A stretch of 64,000 bases of DNA from Yinghuangia seranimata (GTDB lineage Bacteria; Actinomycetota; Actinomycetes; Streptomycetales; Streptomycetaceae). The translations under genes and the position numbers were made by a program. Position 1 is the stretch's first letter; each line of letters begins with the position of its first letter. The DNA is taken from positions 1 through 64,000 of the forward strand of contig NZ_JASAOI010000024.1 of the NCBI RefSeq assembly GCF_029953285.1, given 5' to 3'. The notes under the pieces were generated by a model. That model saw nothing but the letters and a program-made list of their open reading frames with translations, searched no databases and was not told where the DNA came from. Below, piece after piece: positions 30,663-38,677 of this stretch.

Positions 30663-31242
30663 GCAAAAACTCTAGGATCCAGGTCGCATAGCCAGTATCA
30701 GGCCGTGTGTGACCCGCCGTTAGAGTCCCTCAGACGGTGCAGGCGCGAGAGCCAACAGTTGGACCACAGCCAGCGGGAGGGTGCGTACTCGAGGCCTTCC
30801 CGGTGCTACTGACCAGGGCGGGTGGGACCACGGAGCCCACCCATAGCTGTTGGCGGGTGGAACACCCAGAGTCTCAATCGCCCGGCGGCCTGCCGTCTGC
30901 CTTTGATGCAGCGCGAAGGCCTAGCACCCCCGGGGACATGCTGATGTTGACCCGACCGACCGTGCCCAGCTTGGGTCCTACGAGCGTAAGGATCGGCCGC
31001 AATGGCCATCTCACTCAACCCAGTCCACGCAGGTCAACACGTACCGGTCGACTAGCCTCACTGAGACGGGGCATGAAGCCGTCGACCTCAGGGCGGTGAG
31101 TCGGCCGTCTCAGTTTCCGTCTCGTTCGGCACCGTCCGCCTCTGTTCGCGACCGTACGCGCTGTGGAATCAGTGCAGGTCAGCGGAGATGGCGGAACTGT
31201 GGCGAACTGTGGCGAACAAGGGGTGGCGGAGCGGGTGTGGAA
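30663..31242. other. Right-end non-coding region of the element (attP arm)
   Basis: 580 bases without a convincing gene. It holds the right copy of the 19-bp arm repeat (31105-31123) and a run of GCGGAACTGTG / GCGAACTGTG / GCGAACAAGG units at 31191-31220. Near 30825-30860 there is an imperfect inverted GGTGGG/CCCACC motif. These features fit integrase- and excisionase-binding DNA beside the att core. Confidence 0.55.
31105..31123 (+). repeat. Candidate integrase arm site, right copy
   Basis: CCGTCTCAGTTTCCGTCTC, identical to 15177-15195. Here it lies 119 bases before the att core, and the other copy lies 45 bases after its core. Confidence 0.6.
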
Positions 31243-31309
31243 CTCGAAAGCGTGTGAGGGGGCAACTCCTCCGTGGGTTCAAATCCCACCGCTACCGCTC
31301 TCAGCAGTA
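31243..31309 (+). repeat. Right attachment site (att core, copy 2)
   Basis: A 67-bp perfect copy of 15065-15131. It carries only the 3' half of tRNA-Ser (from the anticodon loop onward), so it is not a functional tRNA gene. It marks the right boundary of the element. Confidence 0.95.
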
Positions 31310-31312
31310 CGA

Positions 31313-31347
31313 AAGCCGGGTCAGTCCTGTACGGACTGGCCCGGCTT
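31313..31347 (+). terminator. Displaced host terminator of tRNA-Ser
   Basis: AAGCCGGGTCAGTCC (31313-31327) pairs with GGACTGGCCCGGCTT (31333-31347) with one G-U pair. It begins 4 bases after the right att core. Before integration it would have followed the tRNA-Ser gene directly. Confidence 0.75.
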
Positions 31348-31379
31348 CTGCTTTTGGGCTCGTCTTGGACGGCCCTGCC

Positions 31380-31411
31380 AAAAGGCCGGCCCCGGGTGGG
31401 GCCGGCCTTTT
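31380..31411. terminator. Perfect 14-bp terminator hairpin
   Basis: AAAAGGCCGGCCCC (31380-31393) and GGGGCCGGCCTTTT (31398-31411) flank GGGT. The A and T runs at the ends make it a classic bidirectional intrinsic terminator. It lies 6 bases beyond the stop of the LytR_C gene on the minus strand. Confidence 0.85.
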
Positions 31412-31416
31412 CGGGG

Positions 31417-32082
31417 TCAGCAGGTGCCTGGGGCGGCGGCGGCCGGTGGGGGGGCCGGGGCGAGGGCTGCGGCGGCGGCGTCGGCGGTGGCCAGGGCTTG
31501 GTAGCCGTCGCCGAGGACGAGGTCGACGGAGCCGTCGGTGCGGGCGTCCTCGACGTACTGGGTGTTGGGCAGGTGGGCGCCGACGACCGTGGACGGTGTC
31601 TTGCCCGGGACGCCGGAGCGGATCTCGCCGGCGCCGGCGATCTGCTTGTTGGCCGGGTCGTTGGCGACCTTGCCGATGACGAAGCCGCGCGCCTTGAGTT
31701 CGTCGGCCACCGTCTTGGCGAGGCCGGTGCGTTTGGTCGCGTTGTAGACGTTGACCGTGATGGCGTTCGGCGCGGGCAGCGTCTGTGCGACCGGCTGCGC
31801 GTTGGGCTGGCCCGGTGCGGCGACGGCGCCCGGGGTGCCCGACGCCGGGGGTTTGCCCGACGGCGGGGTGCTCGCGGGCGGGCACGGCTTGCCGCTGGCC
31901 GACGTCTTCGTGTCGTCGGCCGTGTAGTGGTAGACCGCCCACGCGCCGGTGCTGAGCACCGCGAGCGCGACGAGCGACGCGACGACGACGGGCCACTTGC
32001 GGCGGCGCCGGGTCATCCGCGGATAGATCTTCCCGGTGATCTTGTACTGCCCCCGCATGCCGCGGGGAGTGAGCATGCTCAT
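31417..32082 (-). CDS. Membrane-anchored LytR C-terminal domain protein
   Basis: A 221-aa protein. A basic cytoplasmic N-terminus (1-29) and one membrane helix (~30-52, WPVVVASLVALAVLSTGAWAVY) put the rest outside. A P/A/G-rich linker (60-105) precedes a LytR_C domain (ITVNVYNATKRTGLAKTVADELKARGFVIGKVAND...GSVDLVLGDGY). This domain often accompanies wall-polymer ligases, but no LCP catalytic domain is present. It ends in an A/P-rich tail with a terminal cysteine. ATG 32082 has no close ribosome site (AGGAGG is 18 bases away). In the uninterrupted chromosome it would lie just after tRNA-Ser. Confidence 0.88.
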   Translation of the reverse strand: MSMLTPRGMRGQYKITGKIYPRMTRRRRKWPVVVASLVALAVLSTGAWAVYHYTADDTKTSASGKPCPPASTPPSGKPPASGTPGAVAAPGQPNAQPVAQTLPAPNAITVNVYNATKRTGLAKTVADELKARGFVIGKVANDPANKQIAGAGEIRSGVPGKTPSTVVGAHLPNTQYVEDARTDGSVDLVLGDGYQALATADAAAAALAPAPPPAAAAPGTC

Positions 32083-32314
32083 CGACGCGCCCCCATCCTC
32101 CTCGCGCCCCTGGCCGACGGCCGGTCAGGGCGGTGTAGTGCGCGCGGAACCCGGCCTTGGTCCCGGTCGCCGTTGCTGCCGAGACTAATGCCGCCCCCCG
32201 CAACCGCGCGCGGGGACGCGTCCTGTCCAACCGCCCTGTACTGGGCCGTTCGGGCGAGCCCGGACGGGTGGTGGCCGGTACGCGCGCGGCGGGCCGGCCG
32301 TACCCCCGGCAGGG

Positions 32315-32611
32315 TCAGTCGAGTTCGAGTACGCGGGCGTGCAGTACCTGGCGCTGCTGGAGCGCGGCGCGGACGGCGCGGTGCAGGCCGTCCTCCAGGT
32401 ACAGGTTGTTCTGCCACTTGACGACGTGGGCGAACAGGTCGCCGTAGAACGTCGAGTCCTCGGCCAGGAGAGTGTCCAGGTCGAGTTGCCGCTTCGTCGT
32501 GATGAGCTGGTCCAGACGTACGGGCCGCGGGGCGATGTCGGCCCACTGGCGGGCACCCGACCTCCCATGGTCCGGGTACGGCTTGCCGTCACCGATCCGC
32601 TTGAAGATCAC
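32315..32611 (-). CDS. Conserved protein usually annotated as VapB-family antitoxin
   Basis: A 98-aa protein starting (GTG) MIFKRIGDGKPYPDHGRSG and ending QQRQVLHARVLELD. The sequence QWADIAPRPVRLDQLITTKRQLDLDTLLAEDSTFYGDLFAHVVKW is highly conserved in streptomycetes as I recall, and databases often label it VapB antitoxin. There is no adjacent PIN-domain toxin, so a toxin-antitoxin role is doubtful. The start is chosen for conservation; the ribosome site is weak. The 232-bp gap to the LytR_C gene has no other gene. Confidence 0.8.
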   Translation of the reverse strand: MIFKRIGDGKPYPDHGRSGARQWADIAPRPVRLDQLITTKRQLDLDTLLAEDSTFYGDLFAHVVKWQNNLYLEDGLHRAVRAALQQRQVLHARVLELD

Positions 32612-32797
32612 AGGGGTCAGCCTACCGGGGAGAGGCGTCGGACGGTCCTCCCCGTGGCCTACTCGTCTCCGGCTCGTCTCCAATGCGCCGTCCGGTGACC
32701 GGTTCGGACGGGCGCGTCGGATGGTCCGGGCGGATGAACAAATGGGATATTTCTCAAGGAATAGTACGAATGGCTTGCGAGGCTTCGAGGAGACCCC

Positions 32798-34399
32798 ATG
32801 GCGGCCGACCAGGACCCGAAGACGGAGACCCCGAAAACCGCGGCCCCGAAGAGCGCCAAGGCGGACGACACCCTCGCGACCGTCGCCGCGGGGTACGCCT
32901 TCACCGGGCCCGCACTCGACCTGGGCGCGCTCGTCGTCGACGGCGCCGGCCACGCCGACGCGCAGATCCGCATCCCGCTCGGCATGCTCAACCGGCACGG
33001 CCTGGTGGCCGGCGCCACCGGCACCGGCAAGACCAAGACGCTGCAGCTGATCGCCGAACAACTGTCCGCGCAGGGCGTCCCCGTCTTCCTCGCCGACGTC
33101 AAGGGCGACGTCTCCGGCATCTCGCAGCCCGGCGCCGCCAACGACAAGGTCACCTCGCGCGCGGCCGAGGTCGGCCAGACGTGGCAGGCCAACGGCTTCC
33201 CCACCGAGTTCTACGCGCTGGGCGGCCTCGGCCCCGGCGTCCCGGTCCGCGCCACCGTCACGTCGTTCGGCCCGACGCTGCTCGCGAAGATCCTCGACCT
33301 CAACGAGACGCAGGAGTCGTCGCTCGGCCTCATCTTCCACTTCGCCGACCAGCGCGGCCTCGAACTGTTCGACCTCAAGGACCTGCGCGCCGTCATCCAG
33401 CACCTCACCTCGGACGAGGGCAAGGAGGAGCTGAAGAACATCGGCGGGTTGTCCTCCGCGACCGCGGGCGTCATCCTGCGGTCGCTGGTGACACTGGAGA
33501 ACAACGGCGGCGACGTCTTCTTCGGCGAACCCGAGTTCGACACCGCCGAACTGCTGCGCACCGCCCCCGACGGGCGCGGGCTGGTGTCGATCCTCGAACT
33601 GCCGGCCGTCCAGGACAAGCCGCAGCTGTTCTCGACGTTCCTGATGTGGCTGCTCGCCGACTTGTTCTCCGCACTGCCCGAGGTCGGCGACCTGGACCGG
33701 CCCAAACTGGTGTTCTTCTTCGACGAGGCGCACCTGCTGTTCTCCGGTGCCTCCAAGGCGTTCCTGCAGGCCATCACGCAGACCGTGCGGCTGATCCGCT
33801 CCAAGGGCGTCGGGATCTTCTTCGTCACCCAGACGCCGAAGGACGTGCCGTCCGACGTGCTGGCCCAGCTCGGCAACCGGGTGCAGCACGCGTTGCGGGC
33901 CTTCACACCCGAGGACGCCAAGGCGCTCAAGGCCACCGTGTCGACGTTCCCCAAGTCGTCGTACGACCTGGAGGAGGTCCTCACCCAGATGGGCACCGGC
34001 GAGGCCGCCGTGACGGTGCTGTCCGAGAAGGGAGCGCCGACGCCCGTCGCGTGGACCCGCCTGCGCGCGCCCGAGTCGCTGATGGCGCAGATCGACCCCG
34101 CCGCGATGCAGGCCGCCGTCGCCGCGTCGCCGCTGCTCGCCAAGTACGGCACCGCCGTCGACCGGGAGTCGGCGTACGAGAAGCTCACCGCGGCGCAGGG
34201 CCAGGCCGCCGCCGAGGCCGCGCAGGAGCAGGCGCAGGCCGAGCAGCAGGCGCCCGAACGCGCTTCCGGCCGCGCCGCGAAGGCCGAGCCGAGCATGGTC
34301 GAACAGGTGCTCAAGAACCCCGCGGTGAAGGGGATGCTGAACACGGCGGTACGCGAGATCAGCCGCAACCTGTTCGGCGCCTCCCGCAAGCGGCGCTGA
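32798..34399 (+). CDS. HerA-like helicase / DUF853 P-loop ATPase
   Basis: A 533-aa cytosolic ATPase. A K/P/A-rich leader (1-25) is followed by the motor domain with Walker A GATGTGKTKT (72-81), FLADVKGDVSGIS, Walker B LVFFFDEAHLLF (~305-316) and FFVTQTPKDVPSDVLAQLGNRVQHALRAFTP. The C-terminal ~60 residues are A/Q/E-rich, then a basic end (FGASRKRR). DUF853 proteins belong to the HerA/FtsK clade; the cellular role is not settled. ATG 32798 has GAGGAGA 4-5 bases upstream. It precedes, in the same direction, the first paralogue of the MoxR/VWA locus by 160 bases. Confidence 0.9.
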   Translation: MAADQDPKTETPKTAAPKSAKADDTLATVAAGYAFTGPALDLGALVVDGAGHADAQIRIPLGMLNRHGLVAGATGTGKTKTLQLIAEQLSAQGVPVFLADVKGDVSGISQPGAANDKVTSRAAEVGQTWQANGFPTEFYALGGLGPGVPVRATVTSFGPTLLAKILDLNETQESSLGLIFHFADQRGLELFDLKDLRAVIQHLTSDEGKEELKNIGGLSSATAGVILRSLVTLENNGGDVFFGEPEFDTAELLRTAPDGRGLVSILELPAVQDKPQLFSTFLMWLLADLFSALPEVGDLDRPKLVFFFDEAHLLFSGASKAFLQAITQTVRLIRSKGVGIFFVTQTPKDVPSDVLAQLGNRVQHALRAFTPEDAKALKATVSTFPKSSYDLEEVLTQMGTGEAAVTVLSEKGAPTPVAWTRLRAPESLMAQIDPAAMQAAVAASPLLAKYGTAVDRESAYEKLTAAQGQAAAEAAQEQAQAEQQAPERASGRAAKAEPSMVEQVLKNPAVKGMLNTAVREISRNLFGASRKRR

Positions 34400-34559
34400 G
34401 GCGGCTCCGCCGCGCCGACGCGGGCCCGCGCGGGTCGGGGCACGGGCGAGGCCCGGCGGCGACCCGGTGGTCGGTCCGGCACGGCATACTCGGCCCCGTC
34501 GGTGACAGCGCGACGGGGAGCGGGGTCGGCATGGGCGTCGGGCCGAAGGCGGGCGGGCA

Positions 34560-36518
34560 ATGAGCTGGGACCCGTTCGTCCACGTACTGGTCGCCGCCGC
34601 GGCCGAACGCATGGGCGACGACGCGGCACCGGTCCTGCGGCGGGTCGTGGACGCGCTGCCGCCGGGGAGCATGGCCTCACTCGCGGGCAAGCCGGTCGCG
34701 CTGCCGGACGCGTTCGTCGCGCTGGCCGCCGAACAAGGCGGCCAGGAACTGCTCGTCGCCCTCGCCGGCAACCCGTGCCTGACGCCGCACCAGCTCACGC
34801 TGCTCCTCGAGGCCGGCGGCGACGCCGTGCGGGTGAAGGCGTTCGACCCGGCCCGCGGCCGCGACGTGCCGGCCGACGCGATACCCGTCGGCTTCGCCCT
34901 CGCGTCCGCGACCGCCGTGCCGCCCGTCGACCAGGACCAACGCTGGTCGTCACCCCTCGGCTTCGCGGCGGACTCCGCCGTCGAGGACGCGTGGGCCGCC
35001 ATCCGCTCGCGCGCCTGCCGCGCCGACGAGGCCGTGAAACTCCTCGGGCAGCACCCTGTGCTCGCCTACACCGCCCGGGTCCGCACCGACGGCCACGACG
35101 GCGGGACGAGGCAGAGCCTCGACCTGCGCCCGCTGCTGCACCACCTGGACGATCCCCACCAGGCGTCCAGCGGCCTCGCCGAACCCGCCTCCGGCGCACT
35201 GGCGGTCGGCGCCGTCACGCCCCGCGAGCTCGTCGACCGGATCCGCCCCGCGCTCGTCGCCACCCAGCTCGTCGCCCGCCTGACCCGCGAGCACGCCCCA
35301 GGTCTGCCCGCCGAGGCGGACGCCGACGCGCTGCTCCGCCCGCTGCTGGCCGCCACCGTCGGCGCCGACCCGCGCCGCTGGGCCGCGCTCGCCACCCGGC
35401 TGCCGCGCGAAACCGGGCCGCTGCCCGCCCTGTTGGCGGCCGCCGCGGCGGAACCCGCCGACGACCCGGCCATCGTGGCGCCGAACGCGCGCAGCCGACC
35501 CGCGCTGCTGTTCCTGCTCCGCCGCATGGACGCCGCGAGCCTCGGCGTACTGCTGCCGCACCTCGAAGACGTGCGCGCCGACCTGATCCCAGGCGACGTC
35601 CCCATCCGCTCCGCCCTGTTGGAGCTCGCGCACGCCAGCGGGAACCGGGCGCTGCTGCGGGCCGTTGCACGGCACCAGCACCTGCGGGACGCGGAGGCGC
35701 ACCGGCTGCGGGCGTACGACGACCTGGAACTCGACCGGATCCTGGCCTTCAACCGGGCCGGGACGACGGCGTCGCTGCGCCGCGAGGTCTTCGCGGGCGT
35801 CGTGCCGGGTGGGCCGCGCCGCGAACCGGACCCGGTGCTGCGGCAGAAGGCGATCGACGACCCGCAGGCCGTGGAGTCGTCGACGCTCGCCTACTCCGGC
35901 GACCCGGTGCTGGTGTGCCTGGGGCTGCCCGGCTGCCACCACCGGCTGCGGCGCGTCGACCAGCTCGACGTGGTGCTGGCGTTGTGGGAACGGTCCGGGA
36001 TGGACGCGGTCGACCAGGTCCTCACCTCGGTGCCGCAGGCCATCTCACCGGCGGTCCGCAAACTGGTGGCCCGCGCGACGGCCGCAGGCGACGCCGAACC
36101 GCTGCGCACCGAACGGGACAAGCTCGCCCAGCGGGCCAAGGCGAAGCCCGCCCCCCGCGCCGCGTCCGACGAGGACGACGCGTGGCGCATGACCCCCGCC
36201 GAACGCATCCGGGCCTTCCCCCTGGGCCTCGGCCCCGTCCGAGCCACGGCCTCATGGACCCGCGCCGCCGACCCCGCCGACCTGGTCCGCGTAGCCCGCC
36301 CCGCCGAAGAGGCCCTACGCGCCCTCGCCTGGCGCGGCTCGGACGGAGCCTCCGACGAGGTCCACACCCTCCTCGACACCGAGGTCGCCACCCCACTGGG
36401 CACCGACCCCGAGGCCTGGGCCGTCCTGGTGGCCCTCCTCCCGGAATTCGAGGGCACCCTCCCGGAACTGGCCGCCCTGTGCGCCGCCGCGACCTACCGC
36501 GAGACCCCGACCCCCTGA
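34560..36518 (+). CDS. Helical-repeat protein of the MoxR/VWA locus (paralogue 1)
   Basis: A 652-aa Ala/Leu/Arg-rich protein without signal peptide or membrane helix. It consists of short helical repeats such as NPCLTPHQLTLLLEAGGD, resembling the N-P-x-x-P-x-x-x-L pattern of leucine-rich-variant (LRV) repeats. The C-terminus (EAWAVLVALLPEFEGTLPEL) matches a motif at the ends of the three large proteins at 40229-47134, and a weaker internal copy occurs near residues 264-288 (RRWAALATRLPRETGPLPAL). ATG 34560 starts MSWDPFVHVL; the ribosome site (GGGCGGGC) is modest. It converges on the MoxR-like gene. Likely a scaffold or client-binding partner of the ATPase; function unknown. Confidence 0.78.
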   Translation: MSWDPFVHVLVAAAAERMGDDAAPVLRRVVDALPPGSMASLAGKPVALPDAFVALAAEQGGQELLVALAGNPCLTPHQLTLLLEAGGDAVRVKAFDPARGRDVPADAIPVGFALASATAVPPVDQDQRWSSPLGFAADSAVEDAWAAIRSRACRADEAVKLLGQHPVLAYTARVRTDGHDGGTRQSLDLRPLLHHLDDPHQASSGLAEPASGALAVGAVTPRELVDRIRPALVATQLVARLTREHAPGLPAEADADALLRPLLAATVGADPRRWAALATRLPRETGPLPALLAAAAAEPADDPAIVAPNARSRPALLFLLRRMDAASLGVLLPHLEDVRADLIPGDVPIRSALLELAHASGNRALLRAVARHQHLRDAEAHRLRAYDDLELDRILAFNRAGTTASLRREVFAGVVPGGPRREPDPVLRQKAIDDPQAVESSTLAYSGDPVLVCLGLPGCHHRLRRVDQLDVVLALWERSGMDAVDQVLTSVPQAISPAVRKLVARATAAGDAEPLRTERDKLAQRAKAKPAPRAASDEDDAWRMTPAERIRAFPLGLGPVRATASWTRAADPADLVRVARPAEEALRALAWRGSDGASDEVHTLLDTEVATPLGTDPEAWAVLVALLPEFEGTLPELAALCAAATYRETPTP

Positions 36519-36716
36519 CCCCACCTCCACGAGCCGCGCTACCCGGCGTTTCGCGGGGGCGGGACGGGGGACGAAGCGGCGAGCGGCTGAGGCCCGGTGC
36601 CGTGACGTCGACGCCGTCGCCCTGCGACGTGGCGCCCGACGCTTCGCGCGGACGACGAGGACAGGCCGTTCGGTCGGAGCCCAGGCGGTGGTGGTGCCGC
36701 GGTGTTGTGTTGGCCG

Positions 36717-36746
36717 GCCGGGCGGGGTTGGTGTTCCCCACCCGGC
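36717..36746. terminator. Terminator of the MoxR/VWA operon
   Basis: GCCGGGCGGGG (36717-36727) pairs with CCCCACCCGGC (36736-36746) with one mismatch. It lies 11 bases past the stop of the MoxR-like gene on the minus strand, within the 238-bp convergent gap that otherwise holds no gene. Confidence 0.6.
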
Positions 36747-36756
36747 AGGGGCTCGG

Positions 36757-38628
36757 TCAGCTGCGGGGCATGCGGGCGAAGGCGTCGATCCAGAAGCGTT
36801 GCTTTTCCGCGGACTGGCCTACCAGGTAGCTGGACCTGAGCTTCGGGGGGAGGCAGGCCAGGAGGCGGGCGACGGTGTCTATGTGTTCGCGGAGTTGGGA
36901 GAGTTCGGCGTTGGCGAGGACCTGGTGGACGACGTCCGTGTCGTTGGTGCCTTCGCCGGACTCCTCGTCGCCGGAGCGGAGGCGGTCCTCCCATTCGGCG
37001 AGGTTGTCGGTGAGGTCGCCGAGGCCGGTCCGGGGGCGGTCGGCGAGGCGGGCTTCGAGGGCGTTGAGGGGGACGGGGGCGTACTCGCCCTCGCCCAGGT
37101 AGACCTTGGCCATCTCGAGGTTCATGCCGCGCTTGTGGAGCTTGATGAGCCGCTCCAGGGTGCGCTTGGTGATCCACTCGCGGCCGTCGTCGTCGATGTC
37201 GGTCTTCCACCACTCGAGGACGGTCTCGGCGATCGGGCCGTACGTGGCGATCAGCCACTCGTTCGCCGGGATGTCCTCGGGCCGCACCTGGAGCGACGCG
37301 GTGAAGCGCGTGGCCTGCGCGATGTTGTTGCGCGCCACGAGCATCTTGCGGCCCAGGTAGTACGGCGGGTTCTGCAGCGCGATCTGCGCGCGCAGGCCCG
37401 GGATGGGCCGGCCCGCGATCGACCACTCCTGGGTGACCTCCATGAGCTTGGCGAACGCCGACTTGTCCTTGGGCCGGTTGTACTCGTCCCACACGATGAC
37501 CTTGTCGCCGGGCGCCGTGAACCGGGCGGCGAGCAGGTTGTCGAGCGAGCCGTCGACGGTCGGCACCGGAGCGCACAGGTCCTCGACGTTGGTGACCGGC
37601 ATCGAGAAGTACAGCGGGTCGCCGCCGAGTTCCTCACGGATCACCTCGCGCACGACCTCGGTCTTGCCGCAGCCGGGAGGGCCCTGGATGAGCACCGCCC
37701 AACGCCGCCGCACCGCCTCGCGGACGATCCGGCGCACCGCGTCGGGCGTGTGCTCCGGGTTGCGGACGCCGATCGCGGCCGCGATCCGGTCGAGGGTCTC
37801 GTCGGTGCGGTCCGGCCCGGGCGAGCCGTCCTTGAGCGTCTCGACGAGCCGCAGCCGCTCGCCGTTGAGCAGCGGCAGGCCCCACTCGAGCGGGAACCCG
37901 GCCAGCGCGCAGTCGAGGATGTGCTCCAGCGTGCGCGGCGACAGCAGCTGCCGCAGCGTGGGCGACAGTGCCGTCCACACCTTGAAGACCCCGGACAGGT
38001 CGGTGCGTTCGAACCGCTCGGCGAGCTTGACGCGCCACGCGGTGTCGGTCGCGGTGATCTTGACGGTGACCATGCGGTCGAGGATCGCCAGGTCGCTGCG
38101 GCGCGCGGCGGTCTCGGTGAGCGACTCGTTGTCGGTGAGGAACACGCCTATGCAGCCGAGTTCGCGCAGGTCGTACTCGCCGAGCGTCCAGTTGCACGCG
38201 ACCTGCATCAGCTGCGACTGGATGGTCTCGCCGGCCTGCAGCGCGTCGTCGATGAGCAGGACGAAGCGGTTGCCGGGCCGGAGCTGGCGCATGATCAGCT
38301 GGCGCAGCACGAGCTCGTCGGTGCGCGGGTCGCGGACCGGCGCGTTGACCAGCAGGTCGTCGGGCGTCAGGTTCGCGGCCGGCACGAACACGAGCGTGGT
38401 GTCCGGGTATTTATCCGGGATGTGGGTGAAGAACGTGGCGGTCTTGCCGATGCCGTGTTCGCCGAAGATCTGCCCGGTCTGCCCGAGGTCGATCATCGCG
38501 TCGATGAACTCCTCGAGCTTGGAGACGCCCTTCCAGCCCTTCGGGGGCTCGGGGAAGGTCGCGGTGGCCTTCCAGCGCGGCCGGGCGGCCCGGGAACCGG
38601 TCTGCGGGGTGTCGGCGGTGATCGTCAT
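36757..38628 (-). CDS. MoxR-like ATPase with two AAA+ modules
   Basis: A 623-aa protein with two complete P-loop modules. Module 1 has Walker A GEHGIGKT (56-63) and Walker B FVLLIDD (122-128). Module 2 has GPPGCGKT (316-323) and VIVWDE (377-382), followed by NRPKDKSAFAKLMEV, a MoxR-style segment, and ALQNPPYYLGRK as a sensor region. Ordinary MoxR proteins have one module and ~320 residues, so this is a fused double. MoxR ATPases act with VWA proteins as chaperones that insert cofactors or remodel targets. ATG 38628 has GGAAGGA 5 bases upstream. It is the last gene of a five-gene minus-strand cluster, 49 bases after the VWA gene. Confidence 0.88.
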   Translation of the reverse strand: MTITADTPQTGSRAARPRWKATATFPEPPKGWKGVSKLEEFIDAMIDLGQTGQIFGEHGIGKTATFFTHIPDKYPDTTLVFVPAANLTPDDLLVNAPVRDPRTDELVLRQLIMRQLRPGNRFVLLIDDALQAGETIQSQLMQVACNWTLGEYDLRELGCIGVFLTDNESLTETAARRSDLAILDRMVTVKITATDTAWRVKLAERFERTDLSGVFKVWTALSPTLRQLLSPRTLEHILDCALAGFPLEWGLPLLNGERLRLVETLKDGSPGPDRTDETLDRIAAAIGVRNPEHTPDAVRRIVREAVRRRWAVLIQGPPGCGKTEVVREVIREELGGDPLYFSMPVTNVEDLCAPVPTVDGSLDNLLAARFTAPGDKVIVWDEYNRPKDKSAFAKLMEVTQEWSIAGRPIPGLRAQIALQNPPYYLGRKMLVARNNIAQATRFTASLQVRPEDIPANEWLIATYGPIAETVLEWWKTDIDDDGREWITKRTLERLIKLHKRGMNLEMAKVYLGEGEYAPVPLNALEARLADRPRTGLGDLTDNLAEWEDRLRSGDEESGEGTNDTDVVHQVLANAELSQLREHIDTVARLLACLPPKLRSSYLVGQSAEKQRFWIDAFARMPRS

Positions 38629-38677
38629 GGGTCCTTCCGCAAACGGAGTTCGTGGTACGGGTGCGGGGCGTCCGGGC

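Larger units (their letters stand above)
15065..31309. mobile_element. Integrated actinomycete integrative and conjugative element (AICE)
   Basis: A 16.2-kb insertion bounded by perfect 67-bp direct repeats (15065-15131 and 31243-31309) overlapping the 3' end of tRNA-Ser. The module order on the minus strand is regulation, spread/transfer (DUF2637, TraB/FtsK), small membrane proteins, replication (prim-pol, DUF3631 ATPase), xis and int, reading towards the left attachment site. This is the order of pSAM2-like AICEs that replicate by a prim-pol rather than RepSA. A divergent GntR-type repressor, an HTH-kinase operon and cargo genes fill the right half. It appears intact: every core gene is full length and both att sites are perfect. 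Circularisation would join 31309 to 15132. Confidence 0.93.

Noticed and set aside
30737-31099. A 120-aa plus-strand protein at the right end of the element
   Set aside because: No ribosome site, no recognisable motif, and it spans the non-coding attP arm rich in short repeats.
30663-31242. Cryptic origin of replication at the right end
   Set aside because: The repeats there are few and adjacent to the att core, which fits recombinase binding better than iterons. The GGTAGCGG cluster is a better origin candidate.
31243-31309. A second tRNA-Ser gene at the right end of the element
   Set aside because: Only the 3' half from the anticodon loop onward is present. The D-arm and 5' acceptor strand are missing, so this is the att repeat.
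32315-32611. VapBC toxin-antitoxin system
   Set aside because: Database habit labels this family VapB, but no PIN-domain gene is adjacent and the protein is longer and differently built than VapB antitoxins.
32315-35002. An 895-codon minus-strand frame starting inside the repeat-protein gene
   Set aside because: Only its last 98 codons match a conserved protein. The rest is antisense to the HerA-like gene, so I annotate only 32315-32611.
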